Both the position numbers and the translations under genes were made by a program. Shown piece by piece: positions 24,945-32,214 of a stretch of DNA of 42,829 nt. A model generated the notes under the pieces. The model made no database searches and was not told the DNA's origin. It saw only the letters and a list, made by a program, of their open reading frames with translations. Numbering within the stretch: position 1 is the stretch's first letter; each line of letters opens with the position of its first letter. This DNA is from an uncultured Clostridia bacterium. GTDB taxonomy: Bacteria > Bacillota > Clostridia > Oscillospirales > Acutalibacteraceae. Location: the NCBI GenBank assembly GCA_946002045.1, contig CAMFYM010000002.1, positions 1 to 42,829 on the forward strand, written 5' to 3'.

Positions 24945-26351
24945 TTATTCCTCACCGTTCCAGCAGTATGTGCAAAGCTTTTCTGCACCGATACCAACTG
25001 ACTCAATCATATCGTCAAGTCTGTGGTAGCGAAGTGATGTAAAGTGAAGCTCTTCACAAATCTTATCAACCATTTTTTGATATTTTTCGCTGTCGGGATT
25101 TGTGTACTCTTTAAGGGTTGCGTCATCAACATCTCCACCCTCAAGCTCGTTAATTACTCTGCGTGTAATCAGCTCCATTTCAGATGTTGAGCGAGAGAAG
25201 TTAAGGTACTTACAACCAAAGAGAAGTGGAGGACAGGCAGGTCTAATGTGTACCTCCTTGGCACCGTTAGCATAAAGAAATTCTGTCGTTTCTCTCAACT
25301 GGGTACCACGAACAATAGAGTCGTCAATAAGAAGAAGACTTTGACCGTCTATTAAATCGTTAATAGGGATCAGCTTCATTTTTGCAATAAGATTTCTTTT
25401 GCTTTGATGAGTTGGCATAAATGAGCGAGGCCAGGTGGGAGTGTACTTAACAAAGGGACGGGAATAAGGAATACCACTTTCGTTTGAGTATCCGATTGCG
25501 TGAGCAATACCTGAATCGGGAATACCGGCAACAATATCAGGCTTTACATTATCACGCTTTGCAAGAGCTTTGCCACAGTTATATCTCATCTTTTCAACGC
25601 TGATACCCTCATATGATGATGACGGATAACCGTAGTAAATCCAAAGGAATGTGCAAATCTTCATATCCTTACCGGGAGCAACAAGTGTTTTAACTCCGTC
25701 GGCAGTCATAACAACAACCTCACCGGGACCAAGCTCCTTGTAGCTTGTATAGCCTAAGTTAAGAAAAGCAAAGCTTTCAAAGCTTGCACAATATCCGTCC
25801 TCCTTTTCGCCAATGACAATAGGAGTTCTGCCCATTTTATCTCTTGCACAGTAAATGCCCTTTGGGGTAAGAATAAGCATACTCAAGGAGCCATCAACAA
25901 TTTCCTGCACATAGCGAATACCGTCTATAAAGTTTTCCTTTTGATTGATAATGGCAGCAACAAGCTCTGTTGGGTTAATATCGCCGTTTTGCATTTCAAA
26001 AAAATGAGTGTTGGACTTAATAATATCATCAACTATTTTATCCGCATTGTTGATTTTTCCAACTGTTGTAATAGCAAAAGTGCCGTGATGCGAGCGAACA
26101 AGTATTGGTTGAGCCTCAAAGTCTGAAATACAGCCGATGCCTAATGTGCCGTGCATTTCGTTTGACTCTTTTGTAAACTTTGTTCTAAAGGGTGCATTTT
26201 CAATATTATGGATAGCCTTGTCAAAGCCGTCCTCTTCACTGTAAACTGCCATACCTGCACGCCTTGTGCCAAGATGTGAGTGGTAGTCCACACCGAAGAA
26301 TAAATCAAATACGCAATCCTCTTTAGATGCCGCAGCAAAAAATCCTCCCAT
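24945..26351 (-). CDS. PurF-like amidophosphoribosyltransferase paralogue with degenerate glutaminase site
   Basis: 468 residues. The whole protein aligns with PurF. The PRPP loop LLIDDSIVRGTQ (340-351) is intact. Cysteines at 233, 373/380, 460 and 463 match the places of the iron-sulphur ligands of Bacillus PurF. The N-terminal Ntn-glutaminase domain is altered. In an ungapped reading the nucleophile Cys1 is Gly2 (MGGFFAAAS). Arg73 of GHTRYPT is Ser76, the oxyanion Asn101 of HNGNL is Val97 (TVGKI), and Asp127 is Pro127. It should not hydrolyse glutamine; ammonia use or a regulatory role is possible. AGAGGG ribosome binding site before the ATG at 26351. Stands alone, not in a pur operon. Confidence 0.85.
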   Translation of the reverse strand: MGGFFAAASKEDCVFDLFFGVDYHSHLGTRRAGMAVYSEEDGFDKAIHNIENAPFRTKFTKESNEMHGTLGIGCISDFEAQPILVRSHHGTFAITTVGKINNADKIVDDIIKSNTHFFEMQNGDINPTELVAAIINQKENFIDGIRYVQEIVDGSLSMLILTPKGIYCARDKMGRTPIVIGEKEDGYCASFESFAFLNLGYTSYKELGPGEVVVMTADGVKTLVAPGKDMKICTFLWIYYGYPSSSYEGISVEKMRYNCGKALAKRDNVKPDIVAGIPDSGIAHAIGYSNESGIPYSRPFVKYTPTWPRSFMPTHQSKRNLIAKMKLIPINDLIDGQSLLLIDDSIVRGTQLRETTEFLYANGAKEVHIRPACPPLLFGCKYLNFSRSTSEMELITRRVINELEGGDVDDATLKEYTNPDSEKYQKMVDKICEELHFTSLRYHRLDDMIESVGIGAEKLCTYCWNGEE

Positions 26352-26390
26352 AGTTATCCCTCTAATCTGTAATAAAATTTTTGCACCACT

Positions 26391-26418
26391 ATTATAACAG
26401 AATATATGAAAATATCAA
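26391..26418 (-). promoter_or_regulatory. Promoter of the PurF-like gene
   Basis: On the minus strand TTGATA (26413-26418), a 16-base spacer and TATAAT (26391-26396). The leader is about 33 bases. I see no PurBox or purine riboswitch in it. Confidence 0.65.
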
Positions 26419-26453
26419 TTAAAAATTGTCGGAAAAACTGATATTTTGCACTC

Positions 26454-26482
26454 TTTACATAAATTATTGTTTATGATAATAT
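26454..26482 (+). promoter_or_regulatory. Possible promoter of the TtcA-type gene
   Basis: TTTACA (26454-26459), a 17-base spacer and TAATAT (26477-26482). Weaker match than the others in this window. Confidence 0.4.
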
Positions 26483-26511
26483 TATTTCAGTTAATTTACA
26501 CGAGGTTTGCT

Positions 26512-27345
26512 ATGGATAAGATTTGTGATAAAGCAAAGGAAGTTGAACGCAGCATAAATAAAAAGTTCCATAAGAGTATTTGGAGCAGATTTACTGCTGC
26601 TATAAATGATTATGATTTAATTCAAGAGGGGGACAAAATCGCCGTTTGCATTTCCGGTGGCAAGGATTCAATGCTTATGGCAAAGCTTTTTCAAGAGCTA
26701 AAGCGTCACAATAAGTTTCCCTTTGAGGTTGAATATATTGTTATGGACCCCGGTTACAGTGCACCTAATCGTAAGCAGATAGAGGACAATGCAAGACTAC
26801 TTAATGTGCCGATAACTATTTTTGAGTCGAATATTTTTGAATCGGTTTTGCATATTGAAAAATCACCCTGCTATCTTTGTGCAAGAATGAGAAGGGGATA
26901 CCTTTATAATCAGGCAAAAAGTATGGGCTGTAATAAAATCGCTTTGGGTCATCACTATGACGATGTTATAGAAACAATACTTATGGGTATGCTTTACGGT
27001 GGTCAGGTGCAAACAATGATGCCAAAGCTTCACAGCACAAATTTTGAGGGTATGGAGCTAATCAGACCAATGTATTTAATCCGTGAAAGGGATATTATCC
27101 GGTGGCGTGATTATAACGAGCTAACCTTTCTTCAATGTGCTTGTAAATTTACAGAGGAGTGCGCAATAAACGAAAAGGAAACAACCTCCAAGCGTCTTGA
27201 AATTAAGAATATGATAAAGGAATTAAGCAAAACAAATCCACAGGTTGAAAGTAATATTTTTAAAAGCGTGGAGAATGTTAATCTCGATACGGTAATCGGC
27301 TATAAGCAAAATTCCGTTAAACACAGCTTCCTTGAGGATTACTAA
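26512..27345 (+). CDS. TtcA-family tRNA thiolation protein
   Basis: 277 residues from the ATG at 26512, which has GAGG in front; upstream in-frame ATGs lie in the promoter region. The PP-loop SGGKDS sits at residues 48-53, a CYLC pair at 120-123 and a further Cys in LQCACKF, with GHHYDDVIET between. This is the TtcA/TtuA pattern: ATP-dependent thiolation of tRNA (2-thiocytidine 32 in TtcA) using an iron-sulphur cluster held by three cysteines. The exact tRNA target in Firmicutes members is not certain. Monocistronic, divergent from the PurF-like gene. Confidence 0.85.
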   Translation: MDKICDKAKEVERSINKKFHKSIWSRFTAAINDYDLIQEGDKIAVCISGGKDSMLMAKLFQELKRHNKFPFEVEYIVMDPGYSAPNRKQIEDNARLLNVPITIFESNIFESVLHIEKSPCYLCARMRRGYLYNQAKSMGCNKIALGHHYDDVIETILMGMLYGGQVQTMMPKLHSTNFEGMELIRPMYLIRERDIIRWRDYNELTFLQCACKFTEECAINEKETTSKRLEIKNMIKELSKTNPQVESNIFKSVENVNLDTVIGYKQNSVKHSFLEDY

Positions 27346-27373
27346 ATTATTTTTAGAAAAAATTACAAAACTA

Positions 27374-27402
27374 TTGCAAAACTTAATTATGTGTGGTATA
27401 AT
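27374..27402 (+). promoter_or_regulatory. Promoter of the stand-alone RNA
   Basis: TTGCAA (27374-27379), a 17-base spacer and a perfect TATAAT (27397-27402). The predicted start is near 27409. Same architecture as the glgP promoter, and one of the best promoters in the window. Confidence 0.82.
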
Positions 27403-27408
27403 ACGCAC

Positions 27409-27602
27409 AGAAATATTCCCGATATGTATTTCCGGGGTAGCCTGCCGATGATACGCAGGTTTTAGGCTTAGCACATTATAATGCACCGATTTGCTTATAG
27501 TTAAGCCTAAGGCTGAGGTATTTGAGGTGGGCTATTCCATTTTTTGCCGTATTTGCCTTGATATATAATCATGAGAAAGTTTTGTGCTTTCTCATTTTTT
27601 TC
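27409..27602 (+). ncRNA. Stand-alone structured RNA, 6S RNA candidate
   Basis: About 194 bases between a strong promoter and an intrinsic terminator, with no credible reading frame. Visible pairings are GGGGTAGCC (27434-27442) with GGCTATTCC (27530-27538), and TTAGGCTTA (27462-27470) with TAAGCCTAA (27502-27510). A small CCTGC/GCAGG hairpin (27441-27445 with 27455-27459) lies in the left internal strand, overlapping the outer stem by two bases. The result is a long rod interrupted by a large bubble, and the size fits 6S RNA (~180-200), the RNA-polymerase-binding regulator. I could not find a good closing stem between the extreme ends. The 6S label is therefore a hypothesis; the existence of an RNA gene is better supported. 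Confidence 0.6.
27571..27602 (+). terminator. Intrinsic terminator of the stand-alone RNA
   Basis: A 9-bp stem (27571-27579 with 27587-27595), a 7-base loop and seven T. It separates the RNA from the ABC-transporter promoter just downstream. Confidence 0.93.
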
Positions 27603-27631
27603 TTGCTTTTTATAATATGTTCTGTTATAAT
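27603..27631 (+). promoter_or_regulatory. Promoter of the amino-acid ABC transporter operon
   Basis: TTGCTT (27603-27608), a 17-base spacer and TATAAT (27626-27631). Predicted start near 27638, giving a leader of about 72 bases. This shows that the RNA at 27409-27602 is not the leader of this operon. Confidence 0.75.
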
Positions 27632-27658
27632 AGCCTCATAGCAATTTATCGTGGCAAA

Positions 27659-27673
27659 GTGCTAATGTGCTAA
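27659..27673 (+). repeat. Short tandem direct repeat in the transporter leader
   Basis: GTGCTAA occurs twice with an 8-base period (27659-27665 and 27667-27673), about 20 bases downstream of the predicted transcript start. It may be an operator or RNA-binding site. Confidence 0.5.
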
Positions 27674-27709
27674 CACGGTTATTTTCGATTGTTAGAAAGG
27701 AAAATCAAA

Positions 27710-28537
27710 ATGAAAAAAGTATTATCAATCATTCTTGCAGCAGTAATGGCATTGTCAGTAGTAACAATTTTTGCTGCTTGCTCAAAGGACAGCAACACAA
27801 CAACAGACAGTGACCTTGCTTATGTTCAGGATAAGGGCACAATGGTTATCGGTATGACATTGTTTGCACCAATGGATTACTATGCTGACGAGGACGAAAA
27901 GGAGCTTGTAGGCTTTGAGGTTGAGTTCGGTAAGGCAGTATGCGAAAAGCTTGGCGTTGAGGCTCAATTCCAGGTAATCAGCTGGGAAGCAAAGGAAAGT
28001 GAGCTTAAGGCAAAGAACATTGACTGTATTTGGAACGGTCTTACAATCACCCCTGAAAGACAGGAAACAATGTCTATCTCAAATCCATATATGGCTAACA
28101 AGCAGGTTCTTATCACAAAGGCAGAGAATGTTGACCTTTACAAAACAGCAGGCTCACTTGAGGGCAAGTCAGTTGTAGCAGAAAAGGAGTCAGCAGGTGA
28201 AGAGGTTGCAATGAGCGACGATTACTTTGCAGGTTGTAACTACACAGCAGTTGACTCAATGGCTAAGGCTATTATGGAGGTTAAGTCAGGCACAGCAGAT
28301 GCTGCTGTTATTGACTATGTAACAGGTATCGGCTCACTTGGTGAGGGTACAGATTACGAGGATGTTGCTGTTGTTGAAAGCGCATCATTTGCTGACGAGA
28401 AGTACGGTATCGCCTTTAGAAAGGATAGCGATATCACAGCAAAGGTTAACGAGATTATAGACGAGCTTATTAAAGACGGCACTCTTCAAAAGATTGCTGC
28501 AAAGTATAAGCTTGAGGAGCAGCTTATCGTAAAATAA
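27710..28537 (+). CDS. Polar amino-acid ABC transporter substrate-binding lipoprotein
   Basis: 275 residues from the ATG at 27710, with AAAGGA in front; a start seven codons upstream is unlikely. A lipoprotein signal with lipobox IFAAC ends near residue 24. The family-3 binding-protein fold follows: KGTMVIGMTLFAPMDYY, LVGFEVEFGKAVCEKLG, CIWNGLTITPERQETM and SISNPYMANKQVLIT. Members bind cystine, glutamine, arginine or related amino acids; the ligand is not clear here. It is lipidated by Lgt and faces outward. A hairpin at 28565-28599 separates it from the permease. Confidence 0.93.
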   Translation: MKKVLSIILAAVMALSVVTIFAACSKDSNTTTDSDLAYVQDKGTMVIGMTLFAPMDYYADEDEKELVGFEVEFGKAVCEKLGVEAQFQVISWEAKESELKAKNIDCIWNGLTITPERQETMSISNPYMANKQVLITKAENVDLYKTAGSLEGKSVVAEKESAGEEVAMSDDYFAGCNYTAVDSMAKAIMEVKSGTADAAVIDYVTGIGSLGEGTDYEDVAVVESASFADEKYGIAFRKDSDITAKVNEIIDELIKDGTLQKIAAKYKLEEQLIVK

Positions 28538-28564
28538 TTTAGAATTATTTATTTAATCTAATCG

Positions 28565-28599
28565 GCAGACGGAATTTTACACTGTATTATTCCGTCTGC
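28565..28599 (+). terminator. Intercistronic hairpin between binding protein and permease
   Basis: An 11-bp perfect stem (28565-28575 with 28589-28599) and a 13-base loop, followed by only a weak T-run. Likely a partial terminator or mRNA 3'-end stabiliser that lets the binding protein be made in excess over the membrane parts. Confidence 0.7.
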
Positions 28600-28635
28600 T
28601 TAAACTATTGTTTAGTGGAATTTTCGGGAGAGAAT

Positions 28636-29283
28636 ATGGAAACTCTTATTTCAGTATCAACGGAATTACTAAAGGGCTTTGGTGAAAATGTAAAACTATT
28701 TGCGCTAACCTTGGCATTTGCATTACCGTTAGGTCTTGTAATCACCTTTTTTTCAACATCAAAATTCAAGCCAATTAAATGGCTGTCAAAAACCTTTGTA
28801 TGGATAATCAGAGGAACGCCGTTAATGCTTCAGCTTTTTGTTGTGCTTTATGTTCCCGGTCTTGTATTCGGTGTGCCTATTAAGGTTAGATTTACAGCAG
28901 CACTTATAGCATTTGTTATTAACTATGCCTGCTATTTTTCCGAGATTTACCGTGGTGGCATAGAGTCAATACCGATAGGTCAGTACGAGGCAGGACAGGT
29001 GCTTGGTATGACAAAATCGCAAATATTCTTTAAGGTTGTACTAATGCAGGTAGTAAAAAGAATTGTTCCACCAATGAGTAACGAGATTATTACACTTGTT
29101 AAGGACACATCACTTGCAAGAGTCATTGCCGTTGGCGAAATTATTATGGCAGCAGACAGATTTTCTGCAAGGGGAGTTATTTGGCCGTTGTTCTACACAG
29201 GCTTGTTCTTCCTTATCTTCAACGGATTGCTGACAATAATTTTCGGCAAGATAGAAAAGAAACTTGATTATTACAGAGGTTAA
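28636..29283 (+). CDS. Polar amino-acid ABC transporter permease
   Basis: 215 residues from the ATG at 28636 (GGGAG in front; a GTG at 28615 is less likely). About five membrane helices. The permease motif for ATPase contact is present (YRGGIESIPIGQYEAGQVLG), as is the HisM-type LVKDTSLARVIAVGEI. It forms the channel for the amino acid delivered by the upstream lipoprotein. The ATPase gene follows after four bases. Confidence 0.94.
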   Translation: METLISVSTELLKGFGENVKLFALTLAFALPLGLVITFFSTSKFKPIKWLSKTFVWIIRGTPLMLQLFVVLYVPGLVFGVPIKVRFTAALIAFVINYACYFSEIYRGGIESIPIGQYEAGQVLGMTKSQIFFKVVLMQVVKRIVPPMSNEIITLVKDTSLARVIAVGEIIMAADRFSARGVIWPLFYTGLFFLIFNGLLTIIFGKIEKKLDYYRG

Positions 29284-29287
29284 TGCT

Positions 29288-30100
29288 ATGGCTATATTAG
29301 ATGTAAAAAATATACATAAAAGTTTTGGCAATAACGAAGTATTGAAGGGTATAGATTTTTCTCTTGAAAAGGGAGATGTTCTTGTTATTATCGGCTCATC
29401 CGGCAGTGGTAAAACAACGCTTTTAAGATGCCTTAATTTTCTTGAAACCCCCGATATGGGCACAATATCGGTAGATAATGAGCTGCTGATAGATGCTCAG
29501 GATAAAAACACCTTGAGCGAAAAGGAGATTAGGCGAAACAGACTGCATTTCGGCTTGGTTTTTCAGCAGTTTAATCTTTTTCCTCAATACACGGTTTTTG
29601 ATAATTTAACCCTTGCACCAAGGCTTGCCCTTAATGACGAAATAAAAAATGCAAAAAAGCAGAAAACACAGCTGCCAAAGGATTATAAATCACAAAAGCT
29701 CAGCGATATTGATGAAAATGCCAAGGAACTATTGGAAAGAGTTGGCTTAAGCGAAAAAGCAAATGCGTATCCCTGTGAATTATCAGGTGGTCAGCAGCAG
29801 CGTGTTGCCATTGCCCGTGCACTTGCAATGCATCCCGATATTCTTTGCTTTGACGAGCCAACCTCTGCTCTTGACCCTGAGCTAACAGGCGAGGTGCTTA
29901 ATGTTATTCGTTCCCTTAAAACAGGCAACAGCACAATGATTGTTGTTACTCACGAAATGGAGTTTGCCCGTAATGTTGCCGACAAGGTTATATTTATGGC
30001 AAATGGTGTTATTGAGGAATTTGGTACTCCCGATGAGGTGTTTGGAAATCCGAAAAGTGAAATTTTAAAGACATTTCTTAACAAAGCACTTGATACATAA
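29288..30100 (+). CDS. Polar amino-acid ABC transporter ATP-binding protein
   Basis: 270 residues from the ATG at 29288, with AGAGG at 29275-29279. Walker A GSSGSGKTT, the Q-loop region VFQQFNLFPQ, signature LSGGQQQR, Walker B ILCFDEPTSALDP and H-loop VVTHEM are all present, so it is active. It is about 25-30 residues longer than GlnQ-type ATPases. The extra lies in a Lys-rich insert (NAKKQKTQLPKDYKSQKL) between the Q-loop and the signature, in the helical subdomain that touches the permease. Last gene of the transporter. Confidence 0.95.
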   Translation: MAILDVKNIHKSFGNNEVLKGIDFSLEKGDVLVIIGSSGSGKTTLLRCLNFLETPDMGTISVDNELLIDAQDKNTLSEKEIRRNRLHFGLVFQQFNLFPQYTVFDNLTLAPRLALNDEIKNAKKQKTQLPKDYKSQKLSDIDENAKELLERVGLSEKANAYPCELSGGQQQRVAIARALAMHPDILCFDEPTSALDPELTGEVLNVIRSLKTGNSTMIVVTHEMEFARNVADKVIFMANGVIEEFGTPDEVFGNPKSEILKTFLNKALDT

Positions 30101-30157
30101 GATTATTTGTGCTTTAATATAGTTATAGATTTTATTTAGGATTAAGGGGAGTTGGCT

Positions 30158-31399
30158 ATGGATTTAAAAAACATAATTGCTAAAAAAGACGAGTATGCAG
30201 AATATATGCATAAAGAGATTACACATATCTGTAAGGATATGGAAAAGCGTGACCCGGGCTCAAAGGGTGAGCAGCAGGCTTGTGAATATATGGCTCAGGT
30301 GCTTAAAAACGATTGTGGTTGCGAAAGAGCAGATGTTGAATCGTTTAAGGAAAATCCCGGCTCATTTTACGGCTGGATTTATTTTACAATGACATTTGTG
30401 CTTTTGGCAGTAGTATTTTTCTTCTTCTGCCCGATTATTTCGGTTGCACTTATTGTTGCAGGTCTTATTATCGTTTTCCTGCAGTTTGGTGTTTACAAAA
30501 AGTTTATTGATAAATGCTTCCCTGAAAAAACAGGTCACAATGTAACTGCCGTTAAAAAGTGTACCGGAGAGGTTAAGCGCAGAATTTTCTTCAACGGTCA
30601 CCCTGATGCTGCGTGGGAATGGCCTGTTAACTACAAGCTTGGTGGTGTTGGATTTGAAGGTCACGCTATCATTTGTGGTGTTGGTGCTATGTATTACCTT
30701 GCAATTTCAATCGCTTATATTGTGCAAAACGGTATAGGCTTTGCTATGGTAGATAAAAGCTCTGTGCTTTTCAAAATGGCTCTTTGGGGACTTCTTTTTG
30801 TTCCGTTCTTTATCGGTCTTTACAAAATGTGGGATAAAAAAAGAGTAGTTGACGGTGCTAATGATAATCTTTCAGGCTGTTATATGGGTATCGCTGTTAT
30901 GAAGGCTCTTAACGATGCAGGCATCACTCTTGAAAATACAGAGGTTGGCGTTATCCTTACAGGCTCTGAGGAAGCAGGTCTTCGTGGAGCAAAGGCTTGG
31001 TGTGAGGCTCACAAGGGTGAGTTTGACGATGTACCGACATTTATCTTCTCTTATGACACAATTCACGACCCAAAATATCTTATGACAAACTACCGTGATC
31101 TTAACGGTACAGTAAAGGCAGACAAGGATGTTTCCGATTTGTTTATGGAGGCATCTGCCGATCTTAACATTCCTTGTAAAAAGGGATGGGTACCTCCTCT
31201 CGGTGGTGCAACAGACTCTGCTGCATTTGCACAGGCAGGATTCCGTGCAACAGGAGTAACAGGCCTTAACCATAAGCTTGAGGACTATTACCATACTCGT
31301 CGTGATACATATGATAATATGAATCTTCAGGGACTTGCAGATTGCTTTGCTATCAGCGTAAAGGTTCTTGAAAAGTTTGATAACGGCGCAAAGCAGTAA
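30158..31399 (+). CDS. Membrane-associated M28-family metallopeptidase
   Basis: 413 residues from the ATG at 30158, with GGGGAG in front. Zinc-peptidase motifs are GHPDAAWEW, DGANDNLSGC with bridging Asp, TGSEEAGLRGA with the Glu-Glu pair, and GLNHKLEDYYHTRRDTYDNM with the last His. Two or three hydrophobic segments interrupt the N-terminal half (FTMTFVLLAVVFFFFCPIIS and a second around residue 180-215), which is unusual for M28 and places it in the membrane. Probably an aminopeptidase. It follows the amino-acid transporter by 57 bases without a clear terminator, so joint expression for peptide or amino-acid use is plausible. Confidence 0.85.
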   Translation: MDLKNIIAKKDEYAEYMHKEITHICKDMEKRDPGSKGEQQACEYMAQVLKNDCGCERADVESFKENPGSFYGWIYFTMTFVLLAVVFFFFCPIISVALIVAGLIIVFLQFGVYKKFIDKCFPEKTGHNVTAVKKCTGEVKRRIFFNGHPDAAWEWPVNYKLGGVGFEGHAIICGVGAMYYLAISIAYIVQNGIGFAMVDKSSVLFKMALWGLLFVPFFIGLYKMWDKKRVVDGANDNLSGCYMGIAVMKALNDAGITLENTEVGVILTGSEEAGLRGAKAWCEAHKGEFDDVPTFIFSYDTIHDPKYLMTNYRDLNGTVKADKDVSDLFMEASADLNIPCKKGWVPPLGGATDSAAFAQAGFRATGVTGLNHKLEDYYHTRRDTYDNMNLQGLADCFAISVKVLEKFDNGAKQ

Positions 31400-31416
31400 T
31401 ATATAAAATAATTTTC

Positions 31417-31444
31417 AAAAGGGTACCTATCAAGGTATCCTTTT
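31417..31444 (+). terminator. Intrinsic terminator after the M28 gene
   Basis: An 11-bp stem with one G-T pair (31417-31427 with 31434-31444) and a 6-base loop. The T-run is part of the stem. It lies just ahead of the next promoter. Confidence 0.75.
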
Positions 31445-31447
31445 CTA

Positions 31448-31476
31448 TTGAAATAAAGACAAATTCTTGATATAAT
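31448..31476 (+). promoter_or_regulatory. Promoter whose start point falls on the ATG of the next gene
   Basis: TTGAAA (31448-31453), a 17-base spacer and a perfect TATAAT (31471-31476). Normal spacing puts the first transcribed base at 31482-31484, while the ATG starts at 31483. No ribosome binding site exists between. Confidence 0.78.
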
Positions 31477-31482
31477 AAAGAT

Positions 31483-32214
31483 ATGTATAGATATGAACGA
31501 TTGTCCGATGACATAAAAATCGCAGTCAGCGATGACCACACCTTCGGCACAGACGCAGTTATACTTTCTCATTTTGCAAATATTAAGCCAAGGGATAAGG
31601 CTCTTGATATGGGAACAGGCTGTGGAATTATTCCATTTCTGTGGCTTAGGAACGAAAAAATCAATAATGTATCCTGCCTCGATATTCAGCAAAATGCCTA
31701 TGAGCAGGTTTGCACCACTATTAAGGAAAATCATTTAGAGGGCAGAATAAAGGCTTATAATTGCGATTTAAGAGAAATTGACGGTGTGTTTTCACCGGAG
31801 GAGTTTTCGTTAGTAACAATGAATCCACCATACAAGCCGATTGGAACAGGCATTGAATCCTTAAGCGAAAGTGCAAGAATAGCACGCCACGAGGTTTGCT
31901 GTAACATTGAGGATGCAGTAAAAGCAGCGTCATATCTTTTAAAATACAGTGGCAGGCTTTGCCTTTGTCACAGACCTGAAAGATTAGTTGACACCATTGA
32001 GCTAATGCGCAAATATAAGCTTGAGCCAAAGAGGCTGAGATTTGTTCAGGATAAGGCAGGGGAGCAGCCGTTCTTGTTTTTAATTCAAGGTCAAAAGGGC
32101 GCAAAGCCATTTTTAAGAGTTGAGCCTCAGCTGATTATAAAAAAAGAAAACGGCAAATTTACCGATGAAATGCTGAAAATCTACGGTTCGTATGCCGACG
32201 GGTATGATAAATGA
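31483..32214 (+). CDS. TrmN6-type tRNA1(Val) adenine-37 N6-methyltransferase
   Basis: 243 residues. The N-terminus YERLSDDIKIAVSDDHTFGTDAVILSHF is the family's typical opening, which supports the ATG at 31483 as the true start. The SAM-binding motif is LDMGTGCGIIPFLW and the catalytic motif is MNPPYKP (NPPY), as in N6-adenine methyltransferases. It probably methylates A37 of a tRNA, as E. coli YfiC/TrmN6 does. There is no ribosome binding site and the promoter is positioned for a leaderless message. It overlaps rsmI by four bases; the same order is common in Firmicutes. Confidence 0.88.
   Translation: MYRYERLSDDIKIAVSDDHTFGTDAVILSHFANIKPRDKALDMGTGCGIIPFLWLRNEKINNVSCLDIQQNAYEQVCTTIKENHLEGRIKAYNCDLREIDGVFSPEEFSLVTMNPPYKPIGTGIESLSESARIARHEVCCNIEDAVKAASYLLKYSGRLCLCHRPERLVDTIELMRKYKLEPKRLRFVQDKAGEQPFLFLIQGQKGAKPFLRVEPQLIIKKENGKFTDEMLKIYGSYADGYDK

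Noticed and set aside
27409..27602. Riboswitch or T-box leader for the amino-acid transporter
   Set aside because: No T-box consensus or known aptamer core is recognisable. The terminator is followed by a separate good promoter for the transporter.
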